Shown: positions 8,184 to 18,296, counted from the first letter of the stretch. The stretch is 64,000 nucleotides of DNA from an uncultured Mobiluncus sp. (GCF_947254095.1 NZ_CAMYBV010000007.1:1-64000); one strand, 5' to 3'. The notes: a model not told the origin generated them from the sequence alone. A program made the numbers and translations.

Positions 8184-9842
8184 GAACGAGCTGGACAACT
8201 TGCCAAACCGGAAGACCTCATCAACGTTGATGAAGTCATCAGCGCTTACTATGACCTGGAACCCGACGTGAACGAGCCTGCACATGCAGTTTCGTTCGGC
8301 ACTTCGGGCCATCGCGGATCATCTCTGGACCGCGCCTTTAACGAGGCTCACATCGTAGCCACCACGGCCGCGATTGTGGAATACCGTCAGTCGCAAGGAT
8401 ACGACGGGCCTCTGTTTATTGGTCGCGATACGCACGCCCTGTCCGAACCGGCGTGGCGTACCGCTCTGGAAGTCCTCGCGGGGATGGAAGTGCGCACTCT
8501 GACTGACGCGCGTGACTCTTTCACCCCCACGCCCTCCGTATCTCACGCCATCCTCAAGGCAAATGGGGCGGGCACTCCGGGAGGCGTGCGACTGAGCGGG
8601 GCTGGACTAGCTGACGGTATCGTCGTTACTCCTTCGCACAACCCGCCTCGTGACGGCGGCTTTAAATACAACCCGCCCAGCGGGGGGCCCGCCGATTCGG
8701 ACGCGACCTCCTGGATTGCTAATCGCGCCAACGAAATTTTGCGCCAAGGGTGGCGTTCCGTACCGAGGAACCCACATCCCGAGCAATCGGATTTCATCGG
8801 GAAAACAGATTTTCTACCGTCATACGTAGATTCGCTGATTGACGTAGTTGACGTTGAGGCGATTCGGTCTGCGGGAATTCGTATCGGGGCTGACCCCCTG
8901 GGCGGCGCTTCGGTAGACTACTGGGCTGCCATCGCGGAGCGTTATGGGTTGAACCTGACGGTAGTGAACGAAAAGGTCGATCCGTGCTGGTCTTTTATGA
9001 CTTTGGATTGGGACGGCAAGATTCGGATGGACTGCTCCTCGCCATACGCGATGGCTTCTTTGCGTCAGGTGATGGAGGGCGGCTCGGCTCCCTACGATAT
9101 TGCGACTGGAAACGATGCTGATTCGGACCGTCACGGTATCGTTACTGCCGACGGCCTGATGAATCCCAATCACTATCTGGCGGTGGCAATCGAGTACCTG
9201 TTCACCCACCGTCCGCACTGGGCACAGGGCTGTGCCGTAGGTAAAACCCTGGTGTCCTCGGCCTTAATTGACCGGGTAGTGGCCGATATGGGACGCAAAC
9301 TCGTTGAGGTTCCCGTCGGTTTCAAGTATTTTGTTCCCGGGTTACTCGATGGATCCGTAGGCTTCGGCGGCGAGGAATCCGCCGGCGCATCTTTCCTGCG
9401 CAAAGACGGTACCGTGTGGACCACCGACAAGGATGGGCTGATTGCGGCTTTGTTGGCCTCCGAGATCCTTGCAGTGACCGGAAAAACTCCCAGCGCTTTG
9501 CACGAGGAACAGGTGGCCCGGTTTGGTGCCTCCGCTTACGAACGGGTGGACGCCCCCGCTACCAAGGCCGAAAAGACCAAGCTCGCGGCCTTGGCGCCCG
9601 AAGACGTTGCGGCCTCGACTCTGGGCGGGGAACCGATTGTCGACCGCCTGGTACAGGCGCCGGGCAACCACGCAGCTATCGGCGGGTTGAAAGTCACCAC
9701 CAAGGACGCTTGGTTCGCCGCGCGTCCCTCCGGTACCGAAGATATTTACAAGATTTATGCCGAATCGTTTAAGGGTTCTGAGCATCTCAAGGCTATTCAG
9801 GAAGAAGCAAAACAGGTGGTGGCTCAGGCTTTGGCAAAGTAA
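8178..9842 (+). CDS. pgm: phosphoglucomutase (alpha-D-glucose phosphate-specific)
   Basis: This 554-residue cytosolic enzyme interconverts glucose 1-phosphate and glucose 6-phosphate, linking glycolysis to glycogen and sugar-nucleotide synthesis. The phosphoserine loop is VVTPSHNPP (about residues 150-158), the metal loop is GNDADSDRHG (about 313-322), and the C-terminal phosphate-binding loop is RPSGTEDIYK. The N-terminus MHERAGQ is the usual one for this type and fixes the start at 8178. Its start nearly coincides with the glycosyltransferase start on the other strand. Confidence 0.96.
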   Translation: MHERAGQLAKPEDLINVDEVISAYYDLEPDVNEPAHAVSFGTSGHRGSSLDRAFNEAHIVATTAAIVEYRQSQGYDGPLFIGRDTHALSEPAWRTALEVLAGMEVRTLTDARDSFTPTPSVSHAILKANGAGTPGGVRLSGAGLADGIVVTPSHNPPRDGGFKYNPPSGGPADSDATSWIANRANEILRQGWRSVPRNPHPEQSDFIGKTDFLPSYVDSLIDVVDVEAIRSAGIRIGADPLGGASVDYWAAIAERYGLNLTVVNEKVDPCWSFMTLDWDGKIRMDCSSPYAMASLRQVMEGGSAPYDIATGNDADSDRHGIVTADGLMNPNHYLAVAIEYLFTHRPHWAQGCAVGKTLVSSALIDRVVADMGRKLVEVPVGFKYFVPGLLDGSVGFGGEESAGASFLRKDGTVWTTDKDGLIAALLASEILAVTGKTPSALHEEQVARFGASAYERVDAPATKAEKTKLAALAPEDVAASTLGGEPIVDRLVQAPGNHAAIGGLKVTTKDAWFAARPSGTEDIYKIYAESFKGSEHLKAIQEEAKQVVAQALAK

Positions 9843-9863
9843 GGCGGATTGCGCCAGGCTTGC

Positions 9864-10592
9864 CTAGCATTTGGCCAAGGCAGAGAGTAGCGCGGTTTTT
9901 TCCGCGGCGGTGATCGTCAGGTTCCACCGGTACTTGATGTCGATTTGCTGGCGGGCGTAGGAACAACGGAAGTTGCGGTTCGGAGGCATCCAGGCATCGG
10001 CGGAGGCGTCGGATTTCTGTTGGTTCGCCGGTCCGTCTGCCGCTAGAAGCACGCTCGGGTCGTTTGCGTAAGCCTCCCGCTGCGCTTTCGTCCAGGCCCA
10101 AGCCCCGGACTTCCACGCATTGCCCAACGCCACCACGTGGTCAATCTGGACTTTGCGTCCCGGCGCTGTCTCAAACTGCATGGTTTTACCGGTGTAGGGA
10201 TCGTGAAAAATTCCCCCGGTCAGCCGGCATGGCTTGGCGCTATTTGCAAAACGCGGGGACTGAAAATCCCGAGCCAAAATGTCCGCCCTGGTATCGCAGC
10301 CGTTTCCGTCGCGGTCCAGCCACCCCGCTCCGAACATATCGCGCTGATACCCACTGGGTCCAGCATCTTGACGAACCGTCAAGGCACACAGTTGCCGCAA
10401 GGAACCGCCGACTGTCGCGCTGGCGGAACTGGCGGGGCAGTGGAGGCCAGGGGTGGGAAAATTCGCCAAGTTAGGCCCTGCTCCAGGCCATAGCGCCCAC
10501 CACACCAGTGCCGCGCAGCCAATCAAGACAACGTCGCCGATACTGGCTCGGCGCCTCGGCGTTGACGCCTCGAAGTTAGAGAAACTGCTCAC
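9864..10592 (-). CDS. secreted/membrane-anchored HNH endonuclease family protein (DUF1524-like)
   Basis: This 242-residue protein has one N-terminal hydrophobic helix (about residues 20-38) and then an extracytoplasmic nuclease-like domain. The motifs YQRDMFG-W-DRDGNGCDTR and QIDHVVAL, then NQQKSDASADAW and PPN, match the secreted HNH/DUF1524 proteins common in actinobacteria. The IDH histidine would be the catalytic metal-nuclease residue. The start is GTG at 10592, overlapping the stop of the channel gene by four bases (GTGA), so the two are translationally coupled. Its natural substrate is presumably extracellular DNA, which is inference. Confidence 0.8.
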   Translation of the reverse strand: MSSFSNFEASTPRRRASIGDVVLIGCAALVWWALWPGAGPNLANFPTPGLHCPASSASATVGGSLRQLCALTVRQDAGPSGYQRDMFGAGWLDRDGNGCDTRADILARDFQSPRFANSAKPCRLTGGIFHDPYTGKTMQFETAPGRKVQIDHVVALGNAWKSGAWAWTKAQREAYANDPSVLLAADGPANQQKSDASADAWMPPNRNFRCSYARQQIDIKYRWNLTITAAEKTALLSALAKC

Positions 10593-11452
10593 TTCTCAAG
10601 TGTGGTACCGGAGTCGTCGTGTCCGCTATCCTCTTCGGTTTCACCTGTGGAAAACTGGTTTTTCCACAGCTTCTTTGTCTTAGCATCTGGATAATCCCCG
10701 CGGGCGATTCGGCGTGCCCGCTGCGCTGATTTCCACTGCTGGTGAGTCATCGAAATCGTCCAGTCGTGAGTTTCGGGCAGAACCCAGCGGCGCCACGAAG
10801 CCAAGATGGTGAGAGTCGAACCGATGAGAGCCGCCGCCACCATACCTGTCAGGGGGTATCCGAGTTTATAGAAAGCGGCATCGGCGCACGCCGCGAGGAT
10901 TGCCGGAATGGCATAGAGGCTGCTTCCGCCGAAAACCATCGGCACATTGCCCGCGGCGATATCGCGTACCATTCCCCCACCGATAGCGGTGACAACACCC
11001 ATTAAGATAGCCGGAATCACGTCGAACCCCAAGCTCAATGCCTTTTGGGTACCTGTGCCAGCCCAAATCCCCAGCACCAGAGCATCGAATAAAATGAGGG
11101 TGCGCCGCGACCATTTGCCATCAAACTTCCATAACCCGGCGACCACCGCCCCAGCCAAAGCCATGGTCAAATAAAATTTGTCGGTCAGCGCTACAGGGGG
11201 AGCGTTGTTCAGCATGATGTCGCGAATGATGCCGCCTCCCAAAGCGGAAACGACCGCCAAAACCCCGAAACCAACCAGGTCAAAATGCTTTTGACGAGCC
11301 AGTCTGCCGCCGAGGATACCGTTGAGGAAGACGCCAGTAATGTCGAGAACCCGAAACACTTGAGGTAAAATGTCGTTGAAAGAAACAGGTGCTGCTGCCG
11401 GGATAGTTGTGGAAAACAGGCCGGCATCGAAAGAGAATATAGCACTCAGCAC
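10589..11452 (-). CDS. TRIC/UPF0126-type cation channel protein
   Basis: This 287-residue integral membrane protein has seven hydrophobic segments. It carries two copies of the glycine-rich signature GGGIIRD (about residue 73) and GGGMVRD (about 158), the hallmark of bacterial TRIC/YicG-family potassium channels. A charged C-terminal tail of about 60 residues follows (SRRWVLPETHDW onward), longer than usual. The start is GTG, with TAAAAT ending six bases before it, so the message is probably leaderless. It overlaps the downstream nuclease gene by four bases. Confidence 0.85.
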   Translation of the reverse strand: MLSAIFSFDAGLFSTTIPAAAPVSFNDILPQVFRVLDITGVFLNGILGGRLARQKHFDLVGFGVLAVVSALGGGIIRDIMLNNAPPVALTDKFYLTMALAGAVVAGLWKFDGKWSRRTLILFDALVLGIWAGTGTQKALSLGFDVIPAILMGVVTAIGGGMVRDIAAGNVPMVFGGSSLYAIPAILAACADAAFYKLGYPLTGMVAAALIGSTLTILASWRRWVLPETHDWTISMTHQQWKSAQRARRIARGDYPDAKTKKLWKNQFSTGETEEDSGHDDSGTTLEK

Positions 11453-11458
11453 GTGAGC

Positions 11459-11464
11459 ATTTTA
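11459..11464 (-). promoter_or_regulatory. -10 element of the TRIC channel gene (leaderless)
   Basis: TAAAAT then GCTCAC then the GTG start codon at 11452. Same geometry as serS, upp and thiN in this window. Confidence 0.45.
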
Positions 11465-11584
11465 CCTGAGGCAAAGCGAAACTTTCCCCGTAAAATCCCC
11501 AGAGGGGTAAATCATGGCGGGTTAGCGAGAATCCGCGTGTTTTTGTGGCAGGACAGGACGCGCAAACCGTTGTTGCCGGGGGTT

Positions 11585-12835
11585 TTACAGGGAAAATGCG
11601 CCCCCGGCGGCGAGACCCAAGAGGTAAGTGACGACGGCGGCAGCTATACCGATAGCGGCTTGTCGCAAGGCTCGCAAAAACGGCGGTTTCCCGGACAGAA
11701 TGCCGATGGTTCCTCCAATCATCAGCAACATCAGTCCGACCAGGACGACCGCGGCGCTAATAGCGGGGATTCCGCTGAGTCCCAGGAGGAAAGGGATTAG
11801 GGGAACGAAGGCCCCCAGGGTAAAAGCTAGGAAAGAGGACACGGCCGCCTGAGACCCGGAGCCAATCGCCTCGAGCTCTCCAGAGGGAGTGTCCTCGAAG
11901 GCTAGGGCGAACGGATTATCGGCTTGTTTTCTGGATTCTTCAGTTGACATTCTTGACGCAGAAGGGAGGGTGGTATCGCCCCCTGGCACATTTTTTTCGT
12001 CCGGTGACTCGCCCGGGCAGGAGTCCTGTGGCTGGTCGGGCGAAACCGCTTTAGACAGCGTACGTGACTGCAGTTGTGCATCAATGGCTTCCAAGGCCAA
12101 AACCGCGTGCGCGGCTGCCTCTTCAGGCTTCTCACCCCGAGCCATGAACAGGAGTTTCAGTTCATTAGCGGCGCGATCCAACATGGGCAGACGCTGTTTC
12201 ACGTCAGGGTCGGGCTGTGAAGATTCCAACAGCTCGCGTTGAGACGTGATGGAAATGTATTCTCCCGCACCCATCGACAGGGCTCCGGCCACCAACCCGG
12301 TCAGTCCGGTGACCAGGACTATTGATGGCGCAACGCCGGTACCCGCAATACCCGCCACGAGAGCGAGATTGGAAACCAAACCATCGTTGACCCCGAAGAC
12401 CATGGCGCGGGCACGTCCCGAGAAACGGGCGCGAGAGCGGGCTGCCAAAGCCCGCACTACCTCGGAATGCAGGTGCTCATCTGCCGCCATCTGCGGGGTG
12501 GCGTCGGCATCAACATCGTAGGTGCCGCGTTCTTCGGAGCGCTGCATCATCGCCAAGACGAAAATCGAGCCTATCTTGATTGCCAGCCCCTGCAGCAGCC
12601 GAACATACCAGGGGCTGTGTGGAGCCGGCTCGGCGTGAGTGCCGAGGTGCGCCAACCAGTAATCCTCATGACGTTTTTCGGCATCGGCCAGTTCCAACAG
12701 AATTTCGCGATTCATGCCGGAGCGTTTTTTAGCGATAGCACGGTAAATCTTGGCTTCGTCACGTTCCTCGGCGAGATAGCGCCGCCAGCGCTTAATTTGT
12801 TCCGGTGTGGGTTCGGGGAGGTTCTGTGAGTTCAT
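11585..12835 (-). CDS. ferritin-like/VIT1-CCC1 metal transporter fusion
   Basis: A 416-residue protein. Residues about 10-120 form a ferritin/rubrerythrin-like four-helix domain with Glu/His metal ligands (RDEAKIYRAIAK, DAEKRHEDYW, DEHLHSEVV). From about residue 140 comes a VIT1/CCC1-type transporter with the signature VFGVNDGLVSNLALVAG and GAGEYISITSQRE, and five membrane helices. Such proteins move iron(II) or manganese(II) across the membrane to detoxify it. An acidic linker rich in Pro/Ser (about 270-310) splits the membrane part. The upstream gene on the same strand is the 13250 unknown, with a gap of about 30 bases. Confidence 0.85.
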   Translation of the reverse strand: MNSQNLPEPTPEQIKRWRRYLAEERDEAKIYRAIAKKRSGMNREILLELADAEKRHEDYWLAHLGTHAEPAPHSPWYVRLLQGLAIKIGSIFVLAMMQRSEERGTYDVDADATPQMAADEHLHSEVVRALAARSRARFSGRARAMVFGVNDGLVSNLALVAGIAGTGVAPSIVLVTGLTGLVAGALSMGAGEYISITSQRELLESSQPDPDVKQRLPMLDRAANELKLLFMARGEKPEEAAAHAVLALEAIDAQLQSRTLSKAVSPDQPQDSCPGESPDEKNVPGGDTTLPSASRMSTEESRKQADNPFALAFEDTPSGELEAIGSGSQAAVSSFLAFTLGAFVPLIPFLLGLSGIPAISAAVVLVGLMLLMIGGTIGILSGKPPFLRALRQAAIGIAAAVVTYLLGLAAGGAFSL

Positions 12836-12866
12836 CTACTGTGGTAACCTCTCCACCGGTTCGGTT

Positions 12867-13250
12867 TTAGGCAACAATTTTTCCATCAATAATAATGTGA
12901 CCGTCTTTATCGCGGGTAACACCGTCTTTATCGGTTGATGTGGTTGACGATTCGGGAGGATTGCCCCCGGCTCCTCCGGCGTTAGCAAAGCCCGCCCAAG
13001 CGGCACCGCCTCCCGCGTTCAACTGGCTCTTTAGGTTTTCAGCCAACTTATCGATGAGCTTAGCTCCCTGCGTGCGCAAGACATCGTTCAACTTTTCGGC
13101 GGTCACCCGGCGAGCATCCGTGACGCTCTCCGAATTAGCAATTTTTGCCGCAAAACCTTTTACGCTGCTAATTTGTTTTTCACTCATCCGCAAGGCCAAT
13201 GCGGCTCCAGCCCCCAAACCAGCCAGGAACAGCCACTTGCCCTCAGACAT
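12867..13250 (-). CDS. small membrane-associated protein of unknown function
   Basis: A 127-residue protein starting MSEGKWLFLAGLGAGAALALRM. It has one N-terminal hydrophobic helix, a helical middle (residues 25-80) and a Gly/Ala-rich then Asp/Lys-rich tail. Start taken at ATG 13250 because GGAGG lies eight bases upstream; a longer frame to 13277 exists but lacks a ribosome site. The architecture recalls YtxH-like envelope proteins, but no family is recognised. It lies just upstream of the metal transporter. Confidence 0.6.
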   Translation of the reverse strand: MSEGKWLFLAGLGAGAALALRMSEKQISSVKGFAAKIANSESVTDARRVTAEKLNDVLRTQGAKLIDKLAENLKSQLNAGGGAAWAGFANAGGAGGNPPESSTTSTDKDGVTRDKDGHIIIDGKIVA

Positions 13251-13313
13251 TGCACACACCTCCGAAAAACTTTGCATGGCAATTCTACTGTTTGCCGGCC
13301 TTTAGCGCCAAAG

Positions 13314-14297
13314 CTAGACCGGAAGGGACGTGGCTTTGCCAGACCGGGACAATACATCAGCCACGAACGCGGAAGCCACCGTGGTCTTGCCCTGGGTCAG
13401 GGCATTAGCCAAATCCAGGGCTTCAAAAATCTTTTCCGGAGCCCCCGCCAAGCGCGTTTTGGCCACGAAATCCAAGTCCTCTCGCAGCGGCAGAGTGAGG
13501 GACTCCAAACCGAAATCCCCCGCGATTCCCACGACAACTTCCGAATGGCTGGCTAATTGAGCACGCATCAACACCAGGGTCTCCAAAGCGGCTTCCAAGT
13601 TCGTTCTCTCGCGACCTTTCGCGTCAATGATTTTACCGACCACGCGCTGAGTCGCCAGATACTTCAACTGTTCGCGTCGGGGCTGGTAGCCATTGAGAAG
13701 GTCCAGCGAAATTGTTTCAAACGCGCTCATAATCCCTTGATTTTGAGAATGTAGGGCTCCGGGCAAAACACTTAATACCGGATGCAGGCCCGCGTCGGTG
13801 GTGCGCTGGGCCACCTGTATCAGTTGCGAATCGAGGTTTTCTCCCGGAACCTCAATCTCGATGCCGTACCAGTGATTATCCGCTAAGCGTGACACCAGTT
13901 GCGAGAATGCCTGGGGATTTGCCAGCACTTCCCGAGCGCTGACTTCGGCACGTAAAGCCCTGCCCAGCTGGGGGGAAGCGTCACCCAGACAAAAAAATTC
14001 AGACCATGAATCCGGATTGTCAACCGGAACCCTTACCCCGATTTCACCGCGTTGGGCGGGTACGCCGAGCTGTAGTTCCAAGCGCAGGGCCGTGGCAAAA
14101 GCGGAGCTGACATAGACCGTGTCGCCTAGAGCCTGGCTCAAAAGTTTCGTGTTCTTCCACGGCAAAATGGGCACTTGGACCGGGAGAAACGGGGAAAAAT
14201 CCGATGTCGCAGCGGGCCTCGAAGGCAAACTGGCGGCATCGGTCGGCTCCGGGGGTAGATTCGGCGTCGGGTTATTCACCCCCCTATTCTCTCCCAT
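13314..14297 (-). CDS. hypothetical protein, possibly a TIM-barrel fold
   Basis: A soluble 327-residue protein, not recognised. The N-terminal 40 residues are Pro-rich and look disordered. The rest alternates strands and helices (VYVSSAFATALRLELQ, YGIEIEVPGENLD, EVVVGIAGDFGLESL), a rhythm seen in TIM barrels such as cobalamin-independent methionine synthases, but no active-site motif can be named. The start is uncertain (ATG 14297 without Shine-Dalgarno; GTG 14279 inside). It is divergent from hrpA with an 82-base gap. Confidence 0.6.
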   Translation of the reverse strand: MGENRGVNNPTPNLPPEPTDAASLPSRPAATSDFSPFLPVQVPILPWKNTKLLSQALGDTVYVSSAFATALRLELQLGVPAQRGEIGVRVPVDNPDSWSEFFCLGDASPQLGRALRAEVSAREVLANPQAFSQLVSRLADNHWYGIEIEVPGENLDSQLIQVAQRTTDAGLHPVLSVLPGALHSQNQGIMSAFETISLDLLNGYQPRREQLKYLATQRVVGKIIDAKGRERTNLEAALETLVLMRAQLASHSEVVVGIAGDFGLESLTLPLREDLDFVAKTRLAGAPEKIFEALDLANALTQGKTTVASAFVADVLSRSGKATSLPV

Positions 14298-14379
14298 TCA
14301 CGGGCTGGTGGGGGCATCCCGGCGAGTTTACCCGCTGACAGGTGAAGTTTGAGCCATCCTTGCCTAAAATAGGTGGGTT

Positions 14380-17300
14380 ATGTCCCTAGAGTTGTCCTAT
14401 CCCTCCGACTTGCCCCTCAGCGCGGCACGACCGCAGATTCTGGCTGCCCTGCGCCAGCATCAAGTCGTCGTTATCAGCGGAGCCACCGGAAGCGGAAAGA
14501 CCACGCAGCTGCCGAAAATGTGCCTAGAAGTGGGCCGGGGCACGCGAGGGATGATTGGCCACACCCAGCCGCGTCGTCTGGCGGCCCGGACCGTCGCCTC
14601 GCGAATCGCCTCCGAACTGGGTCAGTCACTAGGTTCCACGGTTGGTTACCAGGTGCGGTTTCGCCAAACTTTGGGTCCCGAGACGCAGATCAAACTGATG
14701 ACCGACGGGATTTTGCTGGCCGAAATCAGCCACGATCCGCTGCTGAAACAATACGATGCGCTGATTATTGACGAAGCTCACGAAAGGTCTTTGAACATTG
14801 ACTTTATCCTGGGCTATTTGCAGCGTCTGGTGGTGAAACGCCCTGACCTGCTGGTGATTATTACTTCCGCCACCATTGATTCTGAACGTTTCGCCACGGC
14901 TTTTGGGCCCGATACTCCCATTATTGAAGTCGCGGGCCGAACGTATCCGGTAGAGGTCAGGTATCGCCCCTTGGTTGACGTGGATGACGATAGTTCGGGT
15001 GTGCTCACGTCCGAAGACACCGAGGACGACCTCACAAGGGCGGAAACCGGCGAGATTGACCAGGTCACCGGCATTTTGCGGGCGGTGGATGAACTGTGCC
15101 GGGAAGGTCCCGGAGATATTTTGGTTTTCCTGGCTGGCGAGCGTGATATTCGCGATACTGCCCAGGCGCTGCAGGGACACTTGGGGCGCCGTTACGTGGC
15201 TCCCGGTCAGCGGACCTCAGTTCCGGGAGCGGTGGAAGTGTTGCCGCTGTATTCACGGCTCAGCGAGGCGGAACAAAAGCGGGTGTTTGCCCCGCATCCT
15301 TACCGGCGCGTAGTCCTCGCTACGAACGTAGCCGAAACGTCCTTGACCGTACCGGGTATCGTTTACGTGATTGACCCCGGAGTGGCACGAATTTCCCGAT
15401 ATTCAAACAAGACTCGCGTGCAGCGCCTGCCTATCGAACCCATCTCGCAAGCCTCCGCCAATCAGCGAAAAGGGCGCTGTGGCCGGGTGGCTCCGGGGGT
15501 GTGCATTCGTCTGTATTCCGAAGCGGATTTTTTGTCTCGCCCCCCTTACACCGAGCCTGAAATTCAACGGACTTCCCTGTCTGCGGTGATTTTGCAGATG
15601 GCGGCTCTGGGTTTGGGCGAAGTTGCGGATTTCCCTTTCCTGGATCCGCCCTCGCCCCGTTCCGTTACGGATGGGGTGACGGAACTCAGCCAGCTGGGAG
15701 CGTTGGATACCCGCCAGAAGCCCGCTCGACTGACCCGTCTGGGGCGCAAACTTTCCCGGTTCCCTCTCGACCCGCGCTTGGCACGCATCCTTATCGAAGC
15801 GGATCAGCTCGGAGTTATTGACCTCGCGGTCGTTATCGTAGCTGCGTTGGCGATGCAAGACGTGCGGGAGAGACCCAGCGAACGCCGGGCGGAGGCCAAC
15901 CTCGCTCATGCCCGTTTTGAAGACGAGCGTTCGGATTTCTTAAGTTATCTGAAACTGTGGAGTTACCTGCAAGACCGGATTGATACCCTGTCTTCCAGCG
16001 CATTTCGCCGGTTGTGCAGCCGCGAGTTTCTGCATTTCCTGCGGGTGCGGGAGTGGATTGACCTGGTGGCAGAACTTCGCGGAATGTGCCGCGAAGTTGG
16101 GATAAAAACTAGGGAAATTAAAGAAGTAAACCTTGACCTGGTTGACGTCGAGAGGCTGCACCGAGCTATCTTGAGCGGGATGCTCACCCAGATTGGGTTC
16201 TGGTCAGAGACAAAAAGGGAATATCACGGGGCACACGGAACCCGATTTGTGGTGTGGCCGGGTTCGGGGTTGAGCCGCAAACACTACGACTGGGTCATGG
16301 CTGCTGAGTTGGTAGAAACATCGCGACTGTTTGCCCGGACAGTGGCACGGGTGGAACCTGAATGGATTGAACAGGCGGGACGTTACCTGTTGACGCGAAC
16401 ATATTTCGACCCGTACTGGTCCACACGTTTTGGGTGCGCCATGATTCACGAGCGCGTCAGCCTGTTCGGGATGGTTCTCAGCGCGGATCGTTCCCTCCCG
16501 TTGGCATCTTTGCGAGACACGGTGGTGGAAGGGACACCGGCTCGGACTCTGGCGCGGGAGTTGTTTATCCGTCGCGGAATTGTGCGCGGCGAATGGCGTT
16601 CGGTCTATCCCTTTAGGGAAGAGAATCAGCGCCGGATAGAGATGGCTGCCGAAGCGCGGCGGCGGCGCCAGATTCCCGGCGAAGTCGATCCCTATTCTTT
16701 AGAGAACTGGCTGGAAACACGCATTGACCCCGCTGTTACCTCAGGAGCCGCCTTCGAGGCGTGGTGGAAGAACCAGCGTCTTGAGCACCCGGATTGGTTG
16801 GAATACCCCTGGGATCTATTGGTGCCGAATAGCGGCGAAAATGCTGACCAATTCCCTGATTTTTGGCCGGCGGGCGAGCACCTGCTGCCACTGGCCTACA
16901 CGTTTTCGGGCAAACGCGGACCGACCCCCGAAGCGGCTCATCACCGTGTCCCGCCCCACAACAAAGGGAAAAAATCCCACAAAACTAAAGAACGTGAGAT
17001 TGACACGGTTGACCTTCCAGAAGGGGTCACCATCATCATCGATGAGGCAATCTTAGAGTCTCTAGACTCCCGGGGGTTCGATTGGCCGATTCCCGGAGCG
17101 CTGCGTGATTACCTGCTGGCCTGCGTCAAAGCCCTGCCGAAATCCGTGCGGAAGTACGTGGTACCCGCGGCAAACTGCGTTGACGAAATCCTGCCCCGAT
17201 TTGAGCAGTTTATAAACGAGCCTCCCCATCAGCGTCTCGAATTTGACGAAATCTTTACCCAGAGCGTAGCCGCGGTGCGCCAAGTCGAACTGAGCGCGAC

Positions 17301-18213
17301 AGACCTAGCCGCCATGCACGCGGCTTTGGAGGAAAGCCAGCGAAACCACTTCGCGATTGTGGGACGCGGTGGGAAAGTCCTGGGGCTGGGAGACGATTTT
17401 CAGGCTCTGCGTGACCGCCTGATTGTGAAAACCACCCAGGAACAAGGCAAAGTCTGGGCGCAACAGGAAGTCGAAAAAGCCAAAATCGAACGGCCCAGAA
17501 ATTTTGCTGAGCAACTCAGTCAAGCGCTGTGCCTGTCGGAGACGCGAGTGTCGACCCGGTGGCGAGGAGCGGAAGCAGCGGCTTTGGCCGCGTCCCCCTA
17601 CCCGTCCACTTCTGCCCTGATTGGGGCAGCACAAAGCGCTGCGGGTCGGGCATTGGTGGAGGAATACCAGGCGGAGGGGCATTCCCTAACAGACGATACC
17701 GACCTAACTGACCTGCAGGAATGGGCTATTGACCGCTTTGAGGATCAGGTCTATTCAATCCTGCAATCCGTCGCTGCCACGATGCAGGTACAAGGCGAAC
17801 TCGAGCAGCATTTACGAGAGGCCACCGGCTCTAACCTCACCGCCACCAAAGCAGATATTGTAAACCACGTAAACCAATTGATGGGCGGTGACTTCTTGGC
17901 GAGGACACCTGCCAAATGGCTGGCTCAGCTGGCTCGTTACTTGCGGGCGGACACCTTAAGATTGGATAAAGCTCGGCGTAACTCTGCCGGTGACGCCCAG
18001 TTAGCTGCACGGTTCGCAGAAGTTGCCACGGCCTTTGACACGGCGGTGACAGCGGCGGAGGCGCGCCCCTTTAACGCCGAGACACATCGCCGTTTACAGG
18101 AGCTGCGTTGGCTGCTGGAGGAATACCGGGTACAGACCTTTGCCCAGCAACTCGGCACGGTTGAAAAGGTGTCTGCCAAACGCATAAATAAGCAAATCTT
18201 GGCTCTCAAATAA
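14380..18213 (+). CDS. hrpA: ATP-dependent RNA helicase HrpA (DEAH box)
   Basis: This 1277-residue DEAH-box RNA helicase has the family's normal full length. Walker A is GATGSGKTTQ (about residues 34-43), the DEAH box is IDEAHERS (about 130-137) and motif III is SATID. The second RecA domain has NVAETSLT and QRKGRCGR (motif VI). HA2 and OB regions follow, then the long C-terminal DUF3418 region of bacterial HrpA. It unwinds RNA and helps rescue stalled ribosomes and process mRNA. The ATG follows TAAAAT by nine bases with AGGTGGG between, so the leader is very short. It is a single gene, convergent with the lysozyme-like gene. Confidence 0.97.
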   Translation: MSLELSYPSDLPLSAARPQILAALRQHQVVVISGATGSGKTTQLPKMCLEVGRGTRGMIGHTQPRRLAARTVASRIASELGQSLGSTVGYQVRFRQTLGPETQIKLMTDGILLAEISHDPLLKQYDALIIDEAHERSLNIDFILGYLQRLVVKRPDLLVIITSATIDSERFATAFGPDTPIIEVAGRTYPVEVRYRPLVDVDDDSSGVLTSEDTEDDLTRAETGEIDQVTGILRAVDELCREGPGDILVFLAGERDIRDTAQALQGHLGRRYVAPGQRTSVPGAVEVLPLYSRLSEAEQKRVFAPHPYRRVVLATNVAETSLTVPGIVYVIDPGVARISRYSNKTRVQRLPIEPISQASANQRKGRCGRVAPGVCIRLYSEADFLSRPPYTEPEIQRTSLSAVILQMAALGLGEVADFPFLDPPSPRSVTDGVTELSQLGALDTRQKPARLTRLGRKLSRFPLDPRLARILIEADQLGVIDLAVVIVAALAMQDVRERPSERRAEANLAHARFEDERSDFLSYLKLWSYLQDRIDTLSSSAFRRLCSREFLHFLRVREWIDLVAELRGMCREVGIKTREIKEVNLDLVDVERLHRAILSGMLTQIGFWSETKREYHGAHGTRFVVWPGSGLSRKHYDWVMAAELVETSRLFARTVARVEPEWIEQAGRYLLTRTYFDPYWSTRFGCAMIHERVSLFGMVLSADRSLPLASLRDTVVEGTPARTLARELFIRRGIVRGEWRSVYPFREENQRRIEMAAEARRRRQIPGEVDPYSLENWLETRIDPAVTSGAAFEAWWKNQRLEHPDWLEYPWDLLVPNSGENADQFPDFWPAGEHLLPLAYTFSGKRGPTPEAAHHRVPPHNKGKKSHKTKEREIDTVDLPEGVTIIIDEAILESLDSRGFDWPIPGALRDYLLACVKALPKSVRKYVVPAANCVDEILPRFEQFINEPPHQRLEFDEIFTQSVAAVRQVELSATDLAAMHAALEESQRNHFAIVGRGGKVLGLGDDFQALRDRLIVKTTQEQGKVWAQQEVEKAKIERPRNFAEQLSQALCLSETRVSTRWRGAEAAALAASPYPSTSALIGAAQSAAGRALVEEYQAEGHSLTDDTDLTDLQEWAIDRFEDQVYSILQSVAATMQVQGELEQHLREATGSNLTATKADIVNHVNQLMGGDFLARTPAKWLAQLARYLRADTLRLDKARRNSAGDAQLAARFAEVATAFDTAVTAAEARPFNAETHRRLQELRWLLEEYRVQTFAQQLGTVEKVSAKRINKQILALK

Positions 18214-18296
18214 GGAAATCACCCTGTTTTTCCCCGCTCTAAATAAAATGCTTATATTATCTAATAAATGCTTACTAGCTGCATTGATAGGCTTAT

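Noticed and set aside
18214..18296. AATAAATGCTTA-type repeats after hrpA
   Set aside because: Two near-copies in a short AT-rich gap; too short and degenerate to call a repeat element.
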